Shown here: positions 47,619 to 61,492 of the stretch, piece by piece | Layout: each line of letters starts with the position of its first letter | Position numbering within the stretch: the stretch's first letter is position 1 | The notes under the pieces: model-generated | Told to the model about the DNA's origin: nothing | What the model saw: only the letters and a program-made list of their open reading frames with translations | The model's database searches: none | Translations under genes and position numbers: made by a program | DNA from: Cyanophora paradoxa | Taxonomy: Eukaryota > Glaucocystophyceae > Cyanophorales > Cyanophoraceae | Assembly: GCA_004431415.1 (NCBI GenBank) | Contig: QPMI01000615.1 | Location: 62,001 to 126,000, forward strand | Direction of reading: 5' to 3' | DNA length: 64,000 nucleotides

Positions 47619-50600
47619 CTACGCACTCTGCCCCTCGCCGACGGGGGCAGCAGCCTTGGCCGCGGCGGGGGCGGAGGGCGGGGACTTGCGGGCGGGTGGC
47701 GCCGAGCCGGCGGGGCGGAAGGGGCGCGGCTTCTTCGCAGCGGCTGCCGGCACGGGGGCCGCCGCAGCGGCGGTGCCGGGGGTCACGAGGGGCACGAGCC
47801 CTCGGGCCTGCCCATCTGCAGCCGGCGCGTCCGACGCAGCCGCGGGGCCGCAGCGCCCGCCGCCGCCACCGCGCTGCCCTTGTTGCGGTTGCGGGGCGGG
47901 CGGGGCGGGAGCGGGCCGGTGGCCGCGGGTGCGGCCGCCGCTGGGCGGGGGCGGGGGCGGGGGCGGGGGCGGGGCGGGAGCAGCCGCGGGGGCCGGGGCC
48001 GGGGCCGAGGCGGGGCGGCCGGAGCTGAAGCCTCCTCTGAAGCCTCCGCGGGCGAAGGCGCCGCGGCCGCCGCGGGCGCCGCCGCGGGGAGGGTAGCCCG
48101 GCGGGGCGCCGATAGCGCCGCCGCGGCCCGTGGAGCGGAACATGACGCCGCCGCGGGCGCCGTGGGTCATCGCGGAGAGGCGCCGGTTCTGGGGCAAGGC
48201 GTGGGCGGGGGGGAGGGGGCGGGGCGGAGGGTGCAGGGGCACCAGCTCGTTGCGCTCTTCGATCTCCTTCTCGAGGGCGGGGAGGAAGTCGAGCTGCTGC
48301 TCGATGAGCATGCGGCAGCCCTCCGCCGCCTGCGGCCCCCGCGCGTCAGCCCGAGGGCAGAGCGGGGCGGGGCGGGCGGGGCGGCGGCGCGCACGTCGAC
48401 GGGCCCGACGATGTGGACGATGGAGGAGTCCGGGTGCGCGCTGGCGAGCTCCTCGTCGGCCGTCGGCATCGCCTCTGCGCGGCCCGAGGGAGGCGTGGGC
48501 GGGAGGGGGCCCCGGGCGCGGGAGGACGGGGGGGGGGCACCGGCGCCGTGGTCGGAGGCGTCGTCGTCGAAGTCCGCCTCCTCCTCGTCGGCCCCCGCCC
48601 GGCGCCGCCCGGCGTCCCCCGCCACCCCGCCCCGCCCCCGCCCCCGCCCGCGGGCCCCGCCCCGCCCGCCCCGCGCCGCGCCGCCGGCCCTGCTCCGCGA
48701 ATCCACGAAGTCGATGCGGTAGACGCCGCCTGCGCTCCCGGGTCGGACCAGTCTCCGAGGCGCGGGGCGAGCGAGCGGGCGGGGGCGGGGCGGGGAGCGC
48801 GGGCGCACTCTTCTCCTTGATGGACTGGATGTTGGCGCCCTTGGCGCCGACGATGCGGCCGACGAGGCTCGAGGGGACGGCGAAGCGGATGCGGACGACC
48901 TCGAGGAGGCGGCGGGCCTGCTGCACGGCCTCCTCGCTCGCCCCCGTCACGTACACGGACCCGTCGTCCTCGATGTCGATCCGCTCCACGCCCGCCACCG
49001 CCTGCGCCTTCCGCAGGTTCGCGCCCCGCGCCCCGATCGTGGTCCCGATCAGGTCCCGCTCCACCTTCCCCCGCGTGAGTGGCGGCCAGGGGCGAAGAGG
49101 CGGCAAGGGGGCGAGACGAGGGCGGAGCACCGTGAAGCAGAGGTGGACCTTGCCGTCGACGGCGGCGGCGGCGGCGTGCGCGGGGGCGACGGCCGCAATG
49201 CTGGCGGCGGCGGCGCGCACGTTCTTCCGCTCCAGCTCCGCCGCCAGCTTCTCCGCCAGCGCGCTCTTCTCCTTCGAGATCACGTACGCACTGCGCGGCC
49301 GCGAGGGCGCAGCGTGGGCGCGTGCGGCAGCAGGCGAGATGCGGCAAGGCCGGCGGAGAGCGCACGTGTGCTTCTGCCGCACGTACGAGTCCGCCTGCGC
49401 GAGGGGCGCTGAGCGGCGGTGGCCGCCGTGGGGCGCGCCGGCCGGCCGGCGGGGGAGGGCGCACGAGGAGGCGGCAGCGCTCGACGGCACGCTCGGCGCC
49501 GACGACGCAAAGCTTGAGGCGCGGCTGCCCCTGCGCCTGCTTCTTCCCGCCCTGCGCCTGCTCCGACTCCACCCAGACGCGCCTGCGCGGCGAGTCGGCG
49601 GGGGCGGCGGCCGCCGGCCCCGCGCAGCGCGGCGCACATGACGCCGGTGCGCTCGCCGAGCTCCGCGTCGACGTCCGTGCTCCAGACGCTGTGCGCCGGC
49701 GCCCGGTCGGGGAGGCCACCGGCGCGGGCGCGCGGCGGGCCGCACGTCTCGATGCCGTTGACGACGGATATGCGGCAGCCAATGGCGCTCAGGAACGCCT
49801 CCGCATACTGGCGCTCGATCGGGAACTCGGCGCGGACGAGCCGCGGCATGGAAACGACGGCCGTCCCGCGGTAGCTCGGGCGGACCGCGTCCAGCTCCAC
49901 GATCTGCGAAGCGCCCTCGGCGAAAACGTACGCGTACGCGCGACGCGCGCTCGCGCTCTCTCGCCGCCCACGCGAACCTCCTCGAACGAGTCCTCCCCTT
50001 CCCCGAGGTACCTGCGCTTGTGTTCGCACAGCCGTGAAGGCAATGGCGAGCTGGACCACGGACCGGATGACGGCGAAGGAGCCCTTCATGCTGACGACCG
50101 TCGCCTCCCCTGCAATGAACGATCGGACGTGCGGCGGAATGCTGGAGAGGCATGGGCGTACAGTAGCTGAAAGGCTCGTCGTGGTTGATCCGTGTTCGCA
50201 CCTGCACACAGCCGTTTGCCTGGCGCTTGAACGAACTACCGAAGCACGCTACGCACCTCCACAGGCGTTCCCGGCTGCGGGACGAACCCGACGGCCTCGG
50301 GCGGAACGCGCCTGACGCGTTCCAGAGGAGCGTACTCGATGTGCGAGCTCGAAAGCGGGCCAGTCGGGCCGTGAGCCTGCAGCGGGTTCAGCCATTCGAG
50401 GCTTCACGGACGACGTACACTGGCATGGCGACGAACCTGGCCCGCGACGTCTTCGTGGTGGCTCGCAGGGAATCCCTCAAAAAAGACCTGGACGGCGCCA
50501 TCTGACGCCCGCACGTCGAGGACGCGGGCCAAGTAGAAGCCCTGCGAAGTGTGAGCGAAGCTTGGTTGGGTCCGTCGTAAATCAAGCAACACACGTTCCG

Positions 50601-50645
50601 CGACACTTCCTTGACCTCGACCAGGCCGCGAGTGGCGCCCGCCAT
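47619..50645 (-). CDS. FMRP/FXR-like RNA-binding protein (Agenet-Tudor, KH, RGG)
   Basis: FMRP-family proteins bind mRNA and ribosomes and regulate translation. The start MAGATRGLVEVKEVSRN plus, after an intron, GFYLARVLDVRASDGAVQVF matches the first Tudor repeat (VEVRGSNGAFYKAFVKDV). SMKGSFAVIR and EGASQIVELDAVRPSYRG fit the second (MIKGEFYVIEYA). KH1: KVERDLIGTTIGARGANLRK and VAGVERIDIEDDGSVYVTGA. KH2: VPSSLVGRIVGAKGANIQSI, then GVYRIDFVDSR. After an acidic insert, SSIVHIVGPVDV and CRMLIEQQLDFLPALEKEIE match the end of FMRP KH2. An RGG-type region (GGARGGRGAFARGGFRGG) and an Ala/Pro tail end EGQSA. Both GxxG loops are intact. Introns without stops leave a single 862-codon open frame across much of the gene. 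Confidence 0.8.
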
Positions 50646-50876
50646 CCTCCTCTGCTGTCACTGTGTTGAGAGCTTGGGGGTACAACGTGCAACTGCTACC
50701 ACAAAAAGCGCGGACCCACACCGGCATCAAACGCCGTCAGCAGGCCCGGTGGTTTGAACTCGCCTGAAGAGCACGTCCGAAGTATCTGGCATTGAACTAG
50801 CAATCGTGCAGCCGGCAAAGTGACCCGCGCGCCAGCATGGGCGGAGGCTCGTCTGGTGCGCAAGGCCTCCTGCATA

Positions 50877-50946
50877 ATACACCCGAAGCAGCATAATAGT
50901 GCCGCGGGATGCCGCGCCCGCGCTATTTATGCTGCTTCGGGTGTAT
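50877..50946. repeat. Perfect 20-bp inverted repeat, 30-nt loop
   Basis: ATACACCCGAAGCAGCATAA at 50877-50896 is the exact reverse complement of 50927-50946. The loop is GC-rich with CCGCGGGATGCCGCGCCCGC. It sits in the gap between the FMRP-like start and the next plus-strand gene. It could form a hairpin in DNA or RNA and might be a regulatory or terminal structure. Confidence 0.9.
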
Positions 50947-50969
50947 CGACGGCTGGTGAGGGCGGCCTC

Positions 50970-52118
50970 TTCTCCAATTGACTGCTCTCTCAGGCCTGCG
51001 CGTGTTTCCATGCTTCGGCGCGCCCCCGGTAGATCCACAAGGGCCATCACCGGCGCGGCGAAATGATCCGGAGTCGCGGCGGAAAGAGGAAGCGCGGGCT
51101 GGTCCATCTAGCAACCTCGCCCAGCAGTCTCCAGCCGCCCAGGGCAGCGGGCGCCGCGGGCGCGTTAGCCCGGGTCTCGACCCGCCCGATCCCAACAAGG
51201 CCGACACCGAGCACGAGTCGAAGATTCAGAGCAAACCCCTCTCTAGAAAACCTTCTTTCGAGTCCGGAATGCTCGCTGTAGAGCCCCTGACTCCCGCACC
51301 GCGGTCCCGGTACGCGTCCCCATGCTGCACCCGGCCTGTTCGGAGTCCAACGCCGCCTCCCGCAGGGAGGGATCCTTTGCGACGACGCATGCCCCCAACA
51401 TTCACGCAGCGCAACGCCAAAAGCTAGAGGCCGCGCGCGAGCTGGCGGCCCAGGCAGTTGCGGATCGGAAGGACAGCTCCCGAGAACGACCCGGCGCCAA
51501 CGCGGGCCCCAGCGCGCCTCCCCCCGCGGACGAGGAACGGGAGGAGGCTGCCGATGCGGGTGGCAACACCGAGCGGGATCTATTCATGAAGAAGATCGAC
51601 GAGCGTTTCGAGAGGTGGCTTCGCAAGGATGCTCTGGAGTGCATCTACGAGGCTAGGGTGCGCCCTGTCTCCTGCGAAGCAGTATCTTCCTTTGCAGTCC
51701 TCTTTATGGGCTCCTTTTCGCGCCGGCCTCCCTGCCCTCTAACAAGTGCCGGCAGGGCCAGATCATCCCACCGTGGGAGGAGGCGGATGCCGGCGCTTCG
51801 CTCGCCAGAAGCCCGTCGCGCAAAAGCATACAAGCTGGTAGCAGCTCGCAGCGCGGCGGGGGCGGGCTAGCGCTCGACCGCAGCCAGTCACAGCCCCTCC
51901 GCAAGTCCATTGACGGCCAGTCGGTGCGCCGCTTGGTTTTGCCTTGGCAAACTCGGACTCACCTCCTTAGCAGGCGCCCGACAACTGATGCTTCTCAGCC
52001 AGCGGTTTGTTTCGCCAGCGCTAGCGGTCGGGCAAGCCCTGCCCTCGGGCCAATTTCGAGCTATAGCGCGCTAGCGCTACTTTTCTTCGTTTCTTTTAGA
52101 GGCTACAGTTTAGGCTAG
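50970..52118 (+). CDS. Unrecognised disordered protein with a short helical core
   Basis: After a likely acceptor CTCTCTCAG at 50993 the frame reads GLRVFPCFGAPPVDPQGPSP and DPESRRKEEARAGPSSNLAQ, then KPLSRKPSFESGMLAVEPLT. An intron GTACGCGTCC...CGCAG leads to a helical part THAPNIHAAQRQKLEAAREL and TERDLFMKKIDERFERWLRK. Another intron is followed by GQIIPPWEEADAGASLARSP and SRKSIQAGSSSQ, with a stop at 52116-52118. The end beyond LDRSQSQPLRKSIDGQ may be non-coding. The first exon and start codon are not resolved. No family is recognised; the frame and splice signals are the evidence. Confidence 0.45.
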
Positions 52119-52588
52119 TCGAGGTTATGTTAGGGTTTACATGAACTAATATCGATCGGATCTTTTCTTGCCGCAACTAGCCCCGCTCGCGAGGCGTATG
52201 GCGTTTGGGGCTCCGACCTCGAGCCGCGGCTCGCGTGCTCGTCATTCCTCGAGAAAGTCAGGCACGCCGCGCCGCCCGCTCTATATATTGCCAGCGTAGC
52301 CGCACGCCGCGCCGGGCCGGGCCCGAACTGTTTAACCGCCGCCAGAGGGGTACACACGCTGTCGAACCAGGCTGCTGTCAATTGCAAGAAGGCTCGCCCA
52401 GCATATCGGGTTGACCCGCCCGAGGCGTATAGGGTTTCATATCAGATCAGCGCAGCTGGCGCGCCCTTCGCAGCGTTCCTTCTGAGTGTCGGTCTGTTTC
52501 CGAGCGGTCAGGGTCGCGCGGCTGGACTTTGAGATATCGTGATCTGGATCGTAGCATCTCTTGGCCTCATCCGCACGCGCCTGCAGCG
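52119..52588. other. Spacer before the polyQ gene
   Basis: 470 bp, mixed composition, no gene seen. Repeated words GAGGCGTATGGCGTTTGGGG (about 52191) and GAGGCGTATAGGGTTTCATA (about 52423) form an imperfect direct repeat. Confidence 0.4.
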
Positions 52589-54882
52589 ATGGCGGGCTGC
52601 TGGGATGGCGGGCCGCCGCCGGTGCCGTTCACGTCAGCGTCGGTTCCTATCGACCCCTCCGCCGCCGATCATTTTGAAGACTTCCCTCCTTTCAACTTCG
52701 AGGATCCGGCCGCTGAAGGCGAACTGTGCTACGACATGTAAGCGAGGAGCCGCGCGCCAGCGCTCGCGCTGACCGCCTGCGCGTGCACAGATTGATGTCG
52801 CCTGAGGAGGCAGTATCGATGCTTCCCGACCTGTCGCAGGACCTAAGCGGCGGCTTTGTTTTCGACGTGCGTCTGTTCGTGTTCTGACGCAACCGGGAGC
52901 CTTTTCGCCGATCCGCCCCGCCAGCCCCCCAGCGACCTGATCATCCTCCCCTACAATTTTGAAGATCCGCCATTACTTCAGCAGGCCGCCATTCGCGTGC
53001 GCGCGGCGTATGGTGCCTCGAAATGCTCCGTTGACGCGTCGCAGTGCACTCCTGGCCTGCAGCACGTCAGCTTCTCTCAGAAATCGCTGCCGGAGTCGCC
53101 GAGGAGAAGGCGAAGGTCGCTGGCCGAGATGCAGCACAGCGCGCCGCCCGACGGGCCCGCCCTCGGCGCAGACTTCCTGGGCGGCAGCAGGGTCGTCCAC
53201 CCGATAAGGATAAGGAGAACGCCGTCCGCAGCGCTGCAGGCGCAACAGGCGCAGTCCGGGTCGTCATTCGCCTGTTCGTCGCAACAGCATCAATTACAAC
53301 AAGAACGAGAGGAGCAGCAGGAGCAGCAGCAGCAGCAGCAGGCGGCGGCGGCGATGCGGGACGAGGCGACGAGCCCCGTGCTGCCGATCAGCCTCGACGG
53401 GCTCCTCTCCCTGAACATAGGAGGGCAGGGCCCTTCCTCCGCGCCGCGCCAGCCGGAGACGCCGCTGGCGGGCGGGCTCGCCGTGAAGGCGGAGAGCGCC
53501 CCGCGCGCCGCGGCCTCGCCATCGCCCGCGAGCTCCAGCCTGCAGGGCGCCGCCTCCGGCATGCCATCCCCGAGCCCGAAGCAGTCGGGGCCCGGGCGGG
53601 GCGCGCGCAGCGGCTCACAGCCGGGGGCCGCCCCGGCGGCGGCCATCGTGGAGCAGACGCCGGCCGGCTCGCTCCACTCCCGCCTCGTGGCCTCTCTCCG
53701 CTCCATCGAAGTGCACTTCGACCCCGTCGTGCGCCCCCGCGCCCCGCGCTTTGCCAGCCAGCGCAGCGAGCGCGGGGGGCGCCGCAGGCGTCGTACACGC
53801 GGATGCGGGCGGGGGCGGTGGGCCCCGTGGCGACGTGCGGCCCGCGCAGCGTCGAGCTGCACCGCGACTTCACCTTTGACATCGCGCCCACGGTGCGCCG
53901 GCGCGCGGGGGCGCGGGGGCGCGGGGGCGCGGGCGGGCGGGGGGGGGGACCTTTGTCTGACGCAGGCGGCAGGTGCGGGAGGGCGGAGTCGAGGTCTACT
54001 ACGTGAACACGAGCAAGAAGCACGCGCTGCGGGTCACGCCGGCCGACGGCATCGCCGAGGTCTACCCCGTCCTCGTCGCCGCCGACAGTGCGCGCTGCCC
54101 CGCCGTTCACGGGGCGAGCGGGTCGCCGCGCGTCCTTGCGCCCCCGACGCGCCGTGGGCGGCAGGCGGGGAGGCGGTGGACGGGGAGCCGATCGTGTCGA
54201 TCACGAAGGCGCGGGTGGAGACGGCGGCGCGCAAGGTCCGCGTCGAGGCGCAGGCCAAGGGCGGGCCCATGCTCCTCGAGGAGGGCGCCCAGCCCGTCCT
54301 CCAGGTGCCCCGCCCCCGCCCCGCCCCGCCCTGCCCCCTCCGACGCCGCCGCAGGCCCCGGGGCTCGTCTTCCGGCGCAAGGGCGGCTTCGGGCGGTCGC
54401 TGTACGCGATCGCGGCGGTGGGGCGGCGGCCGGACGGGGACGCCGAGCTCCTCGGCTTCATCGCCCCGCTGCGGTGCGTGACGCGGGAGGACCAGATCCC
54501 CGGCTACGCGCCCCCGGACCCGAACGCGCCCCGCGAGCGGCCGCGGAAGAAGTACCGCGTCACCTCCTCCAAGCGGAGCGGCTCCAACGACGAGCTCGGG
54601 CCCGGGCCCCCCGGCGGGCCCGCCACCTCCCCGGAGGGCCCCGCCCCGCTCCTCAGCCCCGCCGGCAGCGCCGCCGAGGGGCCCGCGCCGCTCCCGGCCC
54701 GGGGCGCGCGGCCGGAGGTGCCCGCGGGGGTGTCGCTGGCGGGGCCGTCCTCGGAGCAGCGGGACGCCGCTGAGCTGGGCCTCGACCCCCTCTCCCCCTT
54801 CCCCGTCCCGGACGAGGCGCAGAGCCTCGCCTCCCTCATCGCAGACTCCCCCTACTCCAATTTCCTCGGCGCCTGCATATGA
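52589..54882 (+). CDS. Unrecognised polyglutamine protein, possible regulator
   Basis: Start MAGCWDGGPPPVPFTSASVP. It has two similar short motifs, FPPFNFEDPAAEGE and, in a later exon, ILPYNFEDPPLLQQ. A central low-complexity region carries a Gln tract (about 53310-53345, QQEQQQQQQAAAAMRDEATS) and Ser/Pro/Ala stretches. A folded-looking second half spreads over several exons: SLHSRLVASLRSIEVHFDPV, TCGPRSVELHRDFTFDIAPT, GGVEVYYVNTSKKHALRVTP and EPIVSITKARVETAARKVRV, then LVFRRKGGFGRSLYAIAAVG and LLGFIAPLRCVTREDQIPGY. A disordered tail ends SPYSNFLGACI. The beta-rich core after a polyQ activator-like region suggests a transcriptional regulator, but I recognise no domain. GC-rich introns. Confidence 0.6.
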
Positions 54883-56184
54883 CCGGCGCCGGCCAGCCCC
54901 CGGCCCTGCGCCGCACCCTAGGCCAGTCTCGCCGTCGCACCCCTTGAATTTGCTTCTTCTTTCAAGCCGCCTCCGCAGCGATTCGCACGTGTACCACCAC
55001 CGTTAGAGTCAGGATTGAGTTTCTGGTTCGAGATTCAATAGCCTTCGTTTACGCCAGAGTCGAATCTGAGCGTCCTGTCTTACATCGATGCTTCGTTGAT
55101 GAATTCAATATTGAGATTCCTTTCTGGTCCGGCAGTGCAGATCTAGATCTAGTTCGATCCGTTGTGAGTTCGAAAGAGTAGGGCAGATGCATTTAACTTA
55201 GTTTGACTCGCCGACTCTTGGCGCCGCCGGCCGGCGAGTCGACGCAATGCCGTGGCCCCGGGCCACCCTGCCGCGCCGGCGTGTGGTCCGACGGTCTGGC
55301 GGTCGATATTCGACAGTCGATCGAAATTTTATGATTTAATAGACCGTGAGACCCTGCAGCTGAGGCTGCGCATGCGCTCATGCCATGATGCTCCGAGGCT
55401 CAGTCCGGTTGCTCGTCTAGATCTCTTACCCTCGGCCCTAAGGCCTCAGCTCCAGTATAGTACTAGCTACGTATACTAACTTAGTAAGCTATGGACAGTC
55501 TATCGAAGCACCGTTATACGGACCGTGGCACATACTACTAAAGTTAAAACTTTCATGATCAATTTCAACTTGCAATTGATCATGACAAACTTGAAACGTG
55601 AAACTTGAAATTCTACATCTTCGAATTCGAATTCGGATCTGGAGTTCCGATCGCGCGAGCTCGCGATCGAGATAGCCCCGCGCCGCCTCGGAGTTTACTA
55701 GTTATTTCAAGTTTCTTTACACTGGATTCGCCGATCGGCGAGTCGATCCATGCACATATGCCATGATGCGTGCACTGCGGCATCCGAGTCCCGGGTGTTG
55801 CCCCTCCGCCGCGGGCCGGCCCCTCCCGGCGGGGGGCCCTGGCCCGCGGCTGTAATCATTGAATAGTATTAGATCGATATCGCCAGATCGATATCGCACT
55901 GCGGCCGCGGCACCTAGGCATGCAGCTGCCAGTCATCATGGCATGGCACTTGCAAGTTGGCGCGGTGCATTCCGAAGTTCGGAAAACTTGAAAAACTGCG
56001 GCCAGGGATGTCAACGTTCTAGCGCCGCGACGTACGGTACCGTAGTACAACGTGCACGGCGTGCCAACTGATGCTTACACGTAATACGATCATGATCATC
56101 ATGACATGATCATGATCCGAGACTGCGGTAGGTATACGTAGGTAGGCGATCAATAACTTAGTAATGCTACACCATATGGTGAAG
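54883..56184. other. Long spacer with palindromes
   Basis: 1.3 kb with no convincing gene. 55020-55200 is AT-richer. 55550-55660 has nested self-complementary words (TTGATCATGAC, GAAACTTGAAA, TTCGAATTCGAATTC, GATCGCGCGAGCTCGCGATC). 55795-55850 has GCCGCGGGCCGGCCCC. 56085-56120 is ATCATGATCATCATGACATG followed by ATCATGATC. It separates the polyQ gene from the cysteine synthase B stop. Confidence 0.5.
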
Positions 56185-57703
56185 CTATCGCGCGGTGCCG
56201 GCCCTGGCGGCGCTAGCGCTGGAGAGCGCGTCGGAGGGGGCCGCCTGGGCGCGCGCCGCCGCCGCCGCCGCTCCTGGCGCCGGGGCAGGTTTCGCGGGGG
56301 CGCGGGTGTCCGAGTCGCCGGCGATGAAGAGGCCGTCGACGGAGAGGTAGCGCTCGCCGGTGTCGTAGCAGAAGGTGAGGACGGTGGCGCCGGCGGGGAT
56401 CTCGGGGAGCTTCTTGGCGACGGCGGCGAGGGAGGCCCCCGAGGAGATGCCGACGAACATGCCCTCCTCCTTGGCGGCGCGGATGGCGTACTCGAAGGCC
56501 TCCTCCTTGGTCACCTGGATCGCCCCGTCGAGCAGATCCGTGTGGCAGTTCTGCGGGATGAAGCCCGCCCCGATCCCCTGGATCGGGTGCGGCCCGGGCT
56601 TCCCTGCGCCCCGCCCCGCCCCGCCCCGCCTCAGCCCGCGCCCCGCCCCGGGACCCGCCCCGGCGGCCCCCGCGCACCGCCGGAGAGGACGGGCGAGGCG
56701 GCCGGCTCGACGGCGAAGACTTTGATGTGCGGGAACTTCTGCTTGAGGGCCTTGGCGCAGCCCGAGATGTGGCCGCCTGCGCCCCGTCCCAGCTCGAGGG
56801 TCGGCGGCGGCGGGGCGGGGCGGGGCGGGGCGCGGGGCGGACCGGTGCCGACGCCGGTGATGAGGTAGTCGACGCCCTCGGGGAAGTCGCGGGCGATCTC
56901 CTCCGCCGTCGTCGTCACGTGCACCGCCACGTTCGCCGGGTTGTCGAACTGCTGCGGCATGAACGAGTTCGCCTTCTCCGCGTGCTGCCCGCCCCCCGTC
57001 AGCCCCGCCGGCCCGCGCGCCCCCGCCGGCCCGAGCGGGGCCCGCGGCACCAGCTCCTTGGCGCGGGCGATGGCGCCCGGCATGCCCTTCTCGCGGGGCG
57101 TCAGCTCGAGCTTGGCGCCGTACGCGACCATGATCCGCCGCCGCTCGATCGACATCGACTCCGGCATCACCAGCGTCAGCGGGTAGCGCTTCACCGCCGC
57201 CACCAGCGCCAGGCCTGCGTGCTCACGCCGTCAGCCGCCCCGCGCCGCCGGCCGCCGCCCGCCCGCCGGCGCCTCACCAATGCCGGTGTTGCCTGCGCGC
57301 CGGAGACGGCCTCAGGTCAGAGGCCGCCCCGCGCGCGGGCGGGGCGCTCGCCGGGTCGCACCGGAGGTCGGCTCAATGATTTCGGAGACGCCGGGGATGA
57401 GAACGCCGCGCTTCTCCGCATCCTCGATCATGCTGAGCGCGATGCGGTCCTTGATGGACGAGCCCGGGTTCGTCCTGCAGGCTTGTGAGCGAGCGGCCCG
57501 ACGGCCGGTCATCGCGCGCACTTCTCGAGCTTAATGTAGACTTGGTGGCGATCTCCATACAGCCGGTTAATCCTGACCTGCGCACGCAGAACGTCAGAAT
57601 CTGCAGCTGGGGCGCGCAAGCGCAGCTTCAACGCAGCACTAGGCTGAGCGCGCACATGCGGGGTGTCTCCAATCGTATCTAGAATGTTCTCGTACTTGCC
57701 CAT
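56185..57703 (-). CDS. Cysteine synthase, copy B with extended tail
   Basis: Same enzyme as copy A, with PLP and substrate loops intact ([27 protein letters not shown]). Exon 1 differs: [17 protein letters not shown], followed by an unrelated first intron. Exon 2 is [19 protein letters not shown] with two conservative changes. From intron 2 to GDSD near the C-terminus it is nearly identical to copy A, introns included. It then diverges into a tail of about 34 residues rich in Ala/Pro ([20 protein letters not shown], ending ARAGTAR) instead of IRVAGAK. The tail could be an acquired 3' exon end or could alter localisation; it is not a PTS1. Divergent from formaldehyde dehydrogenase, 369 bp between starts. 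Confidence 0.95.
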
Positions 57704-58072
57704 GTCGTCCGATTGCGTGTGTGGTTTGGCCTAGGTGTCGACTTGCGTCGAGGACGACGTCGGCTTCATGCGTTTCGAATTCACGTTTCGCCTCGGGTCG
57801 CAAGAAGTCTAGCGCCCTGCTGTGCACTGAACAGACACGGCCTATGAGACGCTTCTAAGTTGCTGCATTCGCCAGGCTTCTTCTCCCGCGTGGTCGCTGC
57901 TGCGAATTCGACCCGCTCAACGGCAAGAGCCGGCGCCCTGCAAGCACAGAGCCGAAGCCAGCAGGGCCGATCTGATCGCCGTGCCGGCGCCGTCGCACGG
58001 GGTCGCCGTCGGCGCGAAAACTAGCCATCGGCCGCGGGGTACGAGTATCTGCAACGCCGAACCGCCGAATTC
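57704..58072. promoter_or_regulatory. Divergent promoter, cysteine synthase B (-) / formaldehyde dehydrogenase (+)
   Basis: 369 bp between outward-facing starts of two genes of thiol-linked metabolism. No TATA box or repeated operator was identified. Co-regulation is inferred from the arrangement. Confidence 0.45.
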
Positions 58073-60553
<2,481 letters not shown>

Positions 60554-60860
60554 GGGGCCCGCCCCCCGCCCTGCCCCCCCGCCCCATTCGCCAGGCCTCA
60601 GTGTCGCTGTCCCTGTCGGCGTTGCATGGTCATGACACGACAGGCGGCCGCACTGCGCATGCGGCATGCAATTGGCTTCCCCATCCCGCCTCTCTGGGCC
60701 ACCGACAGCCGCGTGCCGCCCGGCGGCCCACCCGCACTGTGCCGCACACCGCAGAACCAAGAGTATATACGTATAAATTAGGACAATCCGCTCGGGCGGA
60801 AATCGAAAGGGAAGATGCGGGAGGAATGAAGGCGGGGGCGGGAGGGGCGAGCTTGTGGGA

Positions 60861-61492
60861 TCAGAAGGCGGCGTCGGCGGCGGCGTCGTCGGCGAAGGCG
60901 GCCTCGTCGGCGGCGAAGTCGGAGTCGAGCAGGTCGAGGTCGAACTCGCACTCGAGCACGTCGCCCTCGGCGGCGTCGTCCTGCTCCAGCGAGCTCAGCT
61001 GCGCCAGAGCGTTCTGCCGTCGTGGAGAATAGGCGCCGGTCAGCTCAGGGCGAGCGGCCTCCCAAGGGCGAGGGCGGGGGACCGGAAAGAGGCGGACCTG
61101 GACATCGCTCTGGACGGCGGCCTGCTCCTCCGCGGAGAGGGCGTTGTACGCGTCGAAGACCGCCGCCATCACACCGCTCACCTGTGCGCCGCTGGCTCAG
61201 CAGCAGCCCGGCAGCTCATGATGACGCGCCCAGGGACCAGCAGGATCCTGCGCGCACCGAGGTCTCATCGAGGACATCGGGGATCGTGATGCTAGTGAGG
61301 ATCTGCGCGCCGGACATCAGGGCGCATCCGAAGCCGGGCGTGCGGCTCCAGGCTTAGGGGCCGCGGGCGCACGCTGGCAAGAGCCGGAAAGCCGTCCGCA
61401 AGCGTCTCCTGGTTCGCCTGGATGTACTGAACGACCATCGTTTGCGAGGCCGGGTCATTCAAGAGCGTCTCGAGCATCGAGATGGTCGCCAT
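60861..61492 (-). CDS. Small acidic protein, unrecognised
   Basis: Start MATISMLETLLNDPASQTMV, then VQYIQANQETLADGFPAL; exons after introns likely add MSGAQILTSITIPDVLDET. SGVMAAVFDAYNALSAEEQA and AVQSDVQ come next, then NALAQLSSLEQDDAAEGDVL. The tail is strongly acidic: CEFDLDLLDSDFAADEAAFA, ending DAAF. The total is roughly 130 residues. No family is recognised. The helical N-terminus and acidic tail might suit a protein-binding adaptor. Internal exon borders are uncertain. Confidence 0.55.

Noticed and set aside
47880-49641. Plus-strand open frame of 503 codons over the FMRP-like gene
   Set aside because: The opposite strand has KH domains and splice borders. The plus-strand translation is Arg/Ala/Pro noise.
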